From the NCBI GenBank assembly GCA_018823905.1, contig JAHJHL010000183.1:1-43385 (forward strand): a DNA stretch of 43,385 nucleotides, written 5' to 3'. Under the pieces are notes generated by a model that made no database searches, was not told where the DNA came from, and saw nothing but the letters and a program-made list of their open reading frames with translations. The translations under genes were made by a program, and so were the position numbers. The stretch comes from Alphaproteobacteria bacterium (GTDB lineage Bacteria > Pseudomonadota > Alphaproteobacteria > Sphingomonadales > Sphingomonadaceae). Of the stretch, positions 38,538 through 43,385 are shown one piece after another. Each line of letters starts with the position of its first letter. Positions within the stretch are counted from its first letter, which is position 1.

Positions 38538-38669
38538 CCTCCCTGTCGCTTCGCGACGGGGAGGTGGCAGCCCGAAGGGCTGACGGAGGGGCTTTGGCGC
38601 TACCGCTGTCGCCCCTCCACCACTTGCTTCGCAAGCGGTCCCCCTCCCCATGGCTTCGCCACAGGGAGG
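38538..38669. repeat. Double REP-like palindromic element
   Basis: Two inverted copies of one element: 38538-38592 and 38611-38669. Both share CCTCCCTGT, then GGGGAGG, then GGAGGGGC (second copy inverted), but the hairpin tips differ (CGCTTCGCG against GGCGAAGCC; GCCCGAAGGGC against CTTGCGAAGCAAG). The whole region can fold into nested hairpins. It lies between convergent genes and may serve as a bidirectional terminator. Confidence 0.8.
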
Positions 38670-38675
38670 ATATAC

Positions 38676-39680
38676 TCAAAACCCCGACAGAAACGCCGCG
38701 ACATTCAGGCCGAGGTCGCCGACGGCATAGCCGCCCTCCATCACCACCAGCGTCGGCAGCTCGAGCGCGGCGATCGCTGCCGCCATCTCGACATAATCGG
38801 GGCTTTCCAGTTTGAAGCTGGAAATCGGGTCGTTGCTGTGAGTGTCTGCACCGAACGAGACGATCAGGCATCTTGCGCCCCAATCGGCAATCGCGCCAAG
38901 CGCGGTGTCGAGCGCGGGACGATAGGCGGCGCCGTCGGTGCCGCGCGGTAGTGGCAGGTTGAGGGTCGATCCTTCACCCGCCGCATCCCCGCGCTCATCC
39001 GCATGACCCCAGTAAAAGGGATAGTCGGTCACCGGGTCGGCGTGGATCGAGACAAAGAAGACGCTACCGTCTTCGTAAAAGATGTCCTGCGTGCCATTGC
39101 CATGGTGATAGTCGACATCGAGAATCGCGACTGGCCCGAGCCCCAGCGCATCCGCCTGACGCGCCGCGATAGCAGCGTTGTTGAGGTAGCAATAACCGCC
39201 CATATAGTCGCGCCCGGCATGATGACCGGGTGGGCGGCACAGCGCGAAGGCATGGCGGTCACCGGCTTTCAGGCGATCGAGCGCGGTCAGCGCGCATTGC
39301 GCCGACCAATAGGCCGATTCCCAGGTTCCCGCCGCAATCGGTGTCGAAGCATCGAAGCTATAGGCGCCGATGTCGGCGTCGATCCGCGCAAATTTCAGCG
39401 GCCGCCGTCGCACCACCGGAAAACTGTAGCCGATCGCATCGCCCTGACGCCCCGCCGCTTGCCAGCCGTCCCAGGCGCGTTCGAGGAAGGTGAGATAGTC
39501 GGCGTCATGCACCGCCAGCAGCGGCGCCATGCCGAAATCGCGCACCGGCTGCCAATCGGCCATTGCCGCAACGATCGACCGCGGTCGTTCGATGTTCTCG
39601 GCATAGGGGACAAACTCACCATTGTGCAGCTCGCGTTCGGGGGCGTGCTTTGCCTGCCGGTCGTCAAAAAACAGCTTCAC
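38676..39680 (-). CDS. HDAC-family deacetylase, acetylpolyamine amidohydrolase-like
   Basis: Zinc-dependent amidohydrolase of the histone deacetylase superfamily, 334 residues from GTG 39680, which overlaps the preceding stop (GTGA); ATG 39704 is possible. Seen are HAPERELHNGEFVPYAENIERP, RPPGHHA (149-155, His153/His154), DVDYHHGNGT (188-197, zinc ligands Asp190 and His192), a late Asp in GADTHSNDP and the EGGY tyrosine. The opening is typical of acetylpolyamine amidohydrolases. It is last in the operon after a PaiB-like gene; PaiA/PaiB in Bacillus are tied to polyamine acetylation, so an acetylpolyamine role is plausible. Confidence 0.88.
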   Translation of the reverse strand: MKLFFDDRQAKHAPERELHNGEFVPYAENIERPRSIVAAMADWQPVRDFGMAPLLAVHDADYLTFLERAWDGWQAAGRQGDAIGYSFPVVRRRPLKFARIDADIGAYSFDASTPIAAGTWESAYWSAQCALTALDRLKAGDRHAFALCRPPGHHAGRDYMGGYCYLNNAAIAARQADALGLGPVAILDVDYHHGNGTQDIFYEDGSVFFVSIHADPVTDYPFYWGHADERGDAAGEGSTLNLPLPRGTDGAAYRPALDTALGAIADWGARCLIVSFGADTHSNDPISSFKLESPDYVEMAAAIAALELPTLVVMEGGYAVGDLGLNVAAFLSGF

Positions 39681-40255
39681 CTTTGTGCCTGTCCTTCCAT
39701 CCATGCCGCCAGCGCCGGGTCGGGATGGCGCGCGACGATTTCGGCAAAGCCCTGCGCGCTTTCATCCTGGCCGAGCTTGAAGACGGGATCGGCGCTGCGG
39801 ACGTGGGCGCGAAAAGCGATGATGTGCGTCAGCATCGGGGCATAGCGCGGACCAAGGCAATCGGTCGACCACTTGCTGCCTTCCATCGCCGCGACGAGCC
39901 GTTCGATCGAATCGTGTGTTTCGTCGCCGACAAACTCGACCTCGACCCGGTAGCGCAGCACCGCATAATTCCACGTCGGCGCCCAGTCGGGCTTTGATAC
40001 GAGTGACGGTGAGACATAGGCTGCGGGGCCGTTGAACAGGATCAGCCCCTGTGGATCGGCGCGAAAATCGGCGACCAGCGGGTTGCCGAGCGCGCAGTGA
40101 CCAAATAGCGCGGCGATATTGCCGTCCTCGTGCAATTCGGTGAGCAGCGGGAGCGGGCTGGCGTTGAACTGGCGCGAGACGAGCCAGCCCAGCGGATAGT
40201 CGGCGATCAGCCGCGCGCTGTCGGCCGGACCCAGCGGATCAAACGGGTGCGACAT
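39677..40255 (-). CDS. PaiB-like FMN-binding protein
   Basis: 192 residues from ATG 40255. The split-barrel FMN-binding fold shows PLGWLVSRQFNASPLPLLTEL, AALFGHCALGNPL and a GLILFNGPAAYVSPSLV strand, as in the PaiB 'negative transcriptional regulator' family; WAPTWNYAVL is another hallmark. Members may act as flavin-dependent enzymes rather than regulators. It overlaps the hydrolase by 17 bp upstream and the deacetylase by 4 bp downstream, so the three genes form one operon. Confidence 0.88.
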   Translation of the reverse strand: MSHPFDPLGPADSARLIADYPLGWLVSRQFNASPLPLLTELHEDGNIAALFGHCALGNPLVADFRADPQGLILFNGPAAYVSPSLVSKPDWAPTWNYAVLRYRVEVEFVGDETHDSIERLVAAMEGSKWSTDCLGPRYAPMLTHIIAFRAHVRSADPVFKLGQDESAQGFAEIVARHPDPALAAWMEGQAQR

Positions 40256-41207
40256 GCCCAATGGTCCTGCCGATCCATGCTGCCTGATCGTCGAGCGCGC
40301 GGGCCGCGAGCGGCGCGATCGACATCGCTTCGAGGAAGCTGTGCGTGGCGCCCGCATAGACATGGCTTTCCACCGCGACCCCTGCTTCGGTCAGCCGCGC
40401 GGCGAAGCTATGATTGCAATCGGCCAATATGTCGCACTCGGCGATCGCGAGAAACGCAGGCGGCAGGCCCGCCAGGTCGGCGCGGAGCGGCGCGACCAGC
40501 GGATCGTCCAGCTGCGTGGGTTCGCCAACATAATTCGCCCAGAATATATCCATCTCATCGGCCTCTAGCGAATAGTCACCCTGTCCGAAACGCGCATAGC
40601 TCGGCGTATGTTCGGGCGCAAAGGCGCCATAGTTGAGGATCATCGCGGCGGGCATCGATCGGCCCGCGTCACGGCGCAGCAAACAGGTCGCGACCGACAG
40701 GTTGGCGCCCGCCGAATCGCCGCCGATCAACACCCGCTCGGCATCAAGGCCCAGCCGCGCCGCGTTCGCCGCGATCCAGTCAAGCGCCGCCGAACATTCG
40801 TTCAGCGCGACCGGAAATTTATGCTCGGGCGACAGGCTGTAATCGATCCCGACCACCGCGATGCCCGCGCGCGCCGCATATTCGCGCATCAGCCGGTCGT
40901 GGGTGTCGATGCTGAACAAGGTCCAGCCGCCGCCGTGGATGTACAGCATCACCGGCAATACCACATCCGCCACCGGGCGATGCAGGCGCAGGCGAATGCC
41001 GTTCATATTCATATCGACGCTTTCGGCCATGATCGGGCCGTCCTCGCGCCACGGTTTGCGAACCCGCTCGGCGACCGCGCGGCGCGTTGTCATGTCAGAT
41101 CCTGCTGGCGCGGCATGGGTGACATAAGCGGCGTTGATCGCGTCGACGAACCGGCGGATATCGGGGTCGACCAGGTCATCCTGTATGGCATTCAAGCCGT
41201 TCGACAT
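40239..41207 (-). CDS. Alpha/beta hydrolase of the HSL (hormone-sensitive lipase) family
   Basis: Esterase-like enzyme, 322 residues from ATG 41207. The oxyanion motif HGGGW is at 91-95, the nucleophile motif GDSAG at 163-167 (Ser165), followed by a probable Asp in AIAECDILADCN and His in GATHSFLEAM. It lacks a signal peptide and should be cytoplasmic. It is first gene of the operon with PaiB-like and HDAC-like genes, divergent from the AraC regulator. It may cleave an ester or amide in the compound taken up by this gene set. Confidence 0.9.
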   Translation of the reverse strand: MSNGLNAIQDDLVDPDIRRFVDAINAAYVTHAAPAGSDMTTRRAVAERVRKPWREDGPIMAESVDMNMNGIRLRLHRPVADVVLPVMLYIHGGGWTLFSIDTHDRLMREYAARAGIAVVGIDYSLSPEHKFPVALNECSAALDWIAANAARLGLDAERVLIGGDSAGANLSVATCLLRRDAGRSMPAAMILNYGAFAPEHTPSYARFGQGDYSLEADEMDIFWANYVGEPTQLDDPLVAPLRADLAGLPPAFLAIAECDILADCNHSFAARLTEAGVAVESHVYAGATHSFLEAMSIAPLAARALDDQAAWIGRTIGHVAPV

Positions 41208-41277
41208 CCTGATATTCCTTCCCCGGAGCGCCTCTTTCGACCCTGATAGCTTTTGCCCCCATCCTCCTATCGACCGT

Positions 41278-41306
41278 TCGGGCCAAACACCACATGGCGC
41301 AGGCCA
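41278..41306 (-). promoter_or_regulatory. Direct repeat half-sites before the hydrolase operon
   Basis: On the minus strand TGGCCTGC starts at 41306 and TGGCCCGA at 41285, a 21-bp period. The nearer copy starts about 35 bp before a -10-like GCTATC (41250). Motif, period and distance agree with 36224-36252, pointing to the same AraC-type regulator. Confidence 0.5.
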
Positions 41307-41382
41307 TTAGCCCGATTGCCGCTGGCCAGCTCACGGGGCGGCCTATAGAGTGGGGTCAGCTGATATTTGTGGAGAATGGGCC

Positions 41383-42141
41383 ATGAAGCACAGCGTCGAC
41401 GTTCTTTCGTTCGATCGCCCGGTCATCGCGCTGCAGGATGAATATCCCGCCGGCTTCGTCGATCCGATGCACAGCCATGATCATGTCCAGATCCTCTACG
41501 CCTCGGCCGGGGTGATGTCGGTGCGCACGCCCGAAACCAGCTTCGTCATCCCGCCGCAACGTGCCGTGTGGCTGCCCGCGGGAATGCGGCACGAGGTGGC
41601 ATGCCGCGGCCCGGTGTCGCTACGCACGCTGTACCTGCCGAGCGCGCCGGGCGAGGAGGCAAGGATATGCCGCGTCTTTGAAGTGTCAAACCTGCTCAAA
41701 TCACTCATTCTTGAAGTCGTCGATTTCCCTCCGCTCTACGATATCGCGGGCCGCGAAGGACGGATCATCGGGCTATTGCTCGACGAGATCGAACGGATGC
41801 CCAATGCGCCCTATCAGGTGTCGATGCCGTCTGATCCGCGCTTGCTGCGCGTCTGCAACGCGATCCTCGGCGACCCGTCGGATCCGCGCGACATCGACGA
41901 TTGGGCCGATCTTGCCGCAATGGGCCGCCGCACCTTCACGCGCAGTTTCAAGCAGGAAACGGGCATGGGGCTCGCGGTATGGCGCCAGCAGGTACGGCTG
42001 ATGGAAGCGCTGTCGCTGCTCGCCGCCGGCGCGTCGATCACTCAGGTAACCTACGAAGTCGGCTACGACAGCCCCAGCGGCTTCGCCGCGATGTTCCGCC
42101 GCGCCTTTGGCGTGCCGCCGAGCCAATATTTGAAGTCATAA
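41383..42141 (+). CDS. AraC-family transcriptional regulator
   Basis: 252 residues from ATG 41383. The N-terminal cupin (about 15-85) shows DPMHSHDHVQILYASAG, VIPPQRAVWLPAGMRHEV and other ligand-pocket strands. The C-terminal double HTH (about 155-250) has DDWADLAAMGRRTFTRSFKQETGMG and ITQVTYEVGYDSPSGFAAMFRRAFG. It is divergent from the hydrolase operon and probably controls it. The ligand is unknown. Confidence 0.92.
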   Translation: MKHSVDVLSFDRPVIALQDEYPAGFVDPMHSHDHVQILYASAGVMSVRTPETSFVIPPQRAVWLPAGMRHEVACRGPVSLRTLYLPSAPGEEARICRVFEVSNLLKSLILEVVDFPPLYDIAGREGRIIGLLLDEIERMPNAPYQVSMPSDPRLLRVCNAILGDPSDPRDIDDWADLAAMGRRTFTRSFKQETGMGLAVWRQQVRLMEALSLLAAGASITQVTYEVGYDSPSGFAAMFRRAFGVPPSQYLKS

Positions 42142-42190
42142 TCGCCACCCGGCCAGCGCGAGACATGGCGCGAACCAATAGATTATCGCC

Positions 42191-43385
42191 TTATGGCAAA
42201 ATAGGCTCTCGGATTGTCTCACCCGGGCTGCCCCCTAAAGCCAGCCACAACAACAGCCTGGAACGCCTGGCTTCGCCCATGGCCACCGCCGCGCGTTCAC
42301 CGGCGCCGGCGGCCTGTCGCCGCACTTCCATCACGCTTGCCATATCGACAAGCCCGGCGCGAAAGCGGCTCATGGTCAATGCGTCGCTTCGCGCCAGCAA
42401 CGCGGCCTCTTCGGTCGCAGCGGTCGCGCGTGCGTCGGCGGCTGCGATAAGCCTATACGCCGATTCCGCGTCACCCAGCGCATCGAACACCGCCGACCGA
42501 TATTGCTGAAACGCCAGCTGCTTGTCGGCTGCGGCTCCCTCGATCTCGGCCGAAATACGTCCGAAATCAAAAAGCGGTCCCGCGATTGCAGCGGCCAGCG
42601 AGCCGATGACGGAATCGCTGTCGAACAACTGGCCGGGGCTGAATGCCAGCAGGCCGAGACTGCCCGAAAGGGTGATCCGGGGAAACCGCCGCGCCGCTGT
42701 CGCTGCCAGATCGGCATCGGTCGCTGCGAGACGCGCTGCAGCGGCGACAATATCGGGCCGACGAACCAACAGGTCGGACGGCAGCGTGGCCGCTGCCGAC
42801 GGCAATGGCTGCGCGATGTGCGGCGCAGCCAGCTGCGCCTCAACCCAAGCGGCATCACGCCCCGTCAGCGTCACCAGGCGGCCGATAATGTTGGCACGTT
42901 CGGTACCGAGCGTCGCCAAGCGACTCCGCGATGCACTTGCCACGCTTTCGGCGCGCACGCGGTCGGCTCCGGGCGCAAGGCCGGCTTTTGACCTGACGGC
43001 GGCCAAGGCGACCAGTCGTTCCGCCGATGCCAGATCGAGCGCCAGCGATGCGGCGCGAGCGTCGAGGCTGCGCCAATCGACGACGAGGGAAGCCAGGTCA
43101 GCGGTGAGTGCGATACGCACTGCGACGGCATCGGCGCTGGCAGCATCAAGACGCAGCGACGCAGCGCGTTGTTCCGAGCGCAGCCGACCAAAGATGTCGG
43201 GATCCCAACGCGCACTGAGCGATGCGCCATAAGCGGTCTGATCGGGATCGATCGAAATACCCGGCGGCAGGCTGGCGCCGAGACTGCCGGGATTGCTGCG
43301 GCTCGTTTCGACTGAACTCGCCGCGTCGAACTGCGGGGCGCGCTCGGCGCGGGCGCGGCGGGTCGCGGCGCGGGCGCGCTCGATC
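42191..43385 (-). CDS. NodT-family outer-membrane efflux factor, 3' part
   Basis: TolC-like outer-membrane channel of an RND or similar efflux pump. The gene continues beyond the window; about 397 C-terminal residues are visible. Seen are SARWDPDIFGRLRSEQRAA, long coiled coils rich in Ala/Arg, SDLLVRRPDIVAAAARL (the RRPDI family hallmark), PRITLSGSLGLL, GPLFDFGR, and YRSAVFDALGDAESAYR. The gene stops at TAA 42191-42193. Pump partners would lie beyond the window edge, upstream of this gene. Confidence 0.92.
   Translation of the reverse strand, partial: IERARAATRRARAERAPQFDAASSVETSRSNPGSLGASLPPGISIDPDQTAYGASLSARWDPDIFGRLRSEQRAASLRLDAASADAVAVRIALTADLASLVVDWRSLDARAASLALDLASAERLVALAAVRSKAGLAPGADRVRAESVASASRSRLATLGTERANIIGRLVTLTGRDAAWVEAQLAAPHIAQPLPSAAATLPSDLLVRRPDIVAAAARLAATDADLAATAARRFPRITLSGSLGLLAFSPGQLFDSDSVIGSLAAAIAGPLFDFGRISAEIEGAAADKQLAFQQYRSAVFDALGDAESAYRLIAAADARATAATEEAALLARSDALTMSRFRAGLVDMASVMEVRRQAAGAGERAAVAMGEARRSRLLLWLALGGSPGETIREPILP

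Overview
The window is a GC-rich alphaproteobacterial chromosome segment, most likely from the order Sphingomonadales (Sphingopyxis/Sphingomonas type). This rests on several TonB-dependent receptors with sphingomonad-style signal peptides, a run of Tat-exported enzymes, an endonuclease-type MutL, the mreBCD-mrdA-rodA block, and an alphaproteobacterial LexA box (GTTC-N7-GTTC). The species cannot be named from sequence reading alone.

Layout. 1-1054 is the 3' part of uvrB. 1154-1793 is a HigBA-type toxin-antitoxin pair with a promoter-operator that falls inside the longest toxin frame. 1884-7032 holds an exported S10 peptidase-like protein, a Tat-exported SDR oxidoreductase, a PhoX phosphatase with a Pho box, and a DUF4087 protein. 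7037-9342 holds a CAP-domain protein, ychF, and a GIY-YIG nuclease gene framed by two long inverted repeats. 9348-12210 is a mer-like module: a MerR regulator, a 20-bp perfect operator, a glutaredoxin-MauE fusion, a small Cys/His-rich secreted protein and a His/Met-rich outer-membrane barrel. 12267-15074 carries PhoD and an ENPP-type phosphodiesterase. 15078-16895 is mutL. 17091-22601 is the rod-shape operon mreB-mreC-mreD-mrdA-rodA.

22714-29541 is a genomic island. An intact tRNA-Lys(CTT) marks the left end, and a 50-bp copy of its 3' part (49/50 identical) marks the right end. The island lacks a recognisable integrase. It carries a membrane protein, an XRE regulator, a divergent gene pair with a LexA box between them, a headless MmeI-type methyltransferase, a broken DUF262 gene and an AbiTii-domain protein. 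It reads as a decaying defence island.

30072-33623 is an iron-uptake type operon (PepSY membrane protein, small membrane protein, TonB-dependent receptor) behind a Fur-box-like site. 33924-38527 is a divergent pair: a prolyl-oligopeptidase-family peptidase and a TonB-dependent receptor. 38538-38669 is a double REP-like repeat. 38676-42141 is an alpha/beta hydrolase, PaiB-like protein and HDAC-like deacetylase operon, with a divergent AraC regulator. Matching 21-bp-spaced half-sites before the hydrolase operon and before the 36329 receptor suggest one AraC regulon spanning both. 42191-43385 is the 3' part of a NodT-type outer-membrane efflux factor.

Themes: phosphate scavenging (PhoX, PhoD, ENPP; one good and one weak Pho box), metal or redox stress (MerR module), iron uptake, and defence. 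The least described items are the inverted-repeat-framed GIY-YIG unit, the MerR/Grx-MauE/barrel module with a predicted leaderless mRNA, the LexA-box pair in the island, and the predicted two-site AraC regulon.
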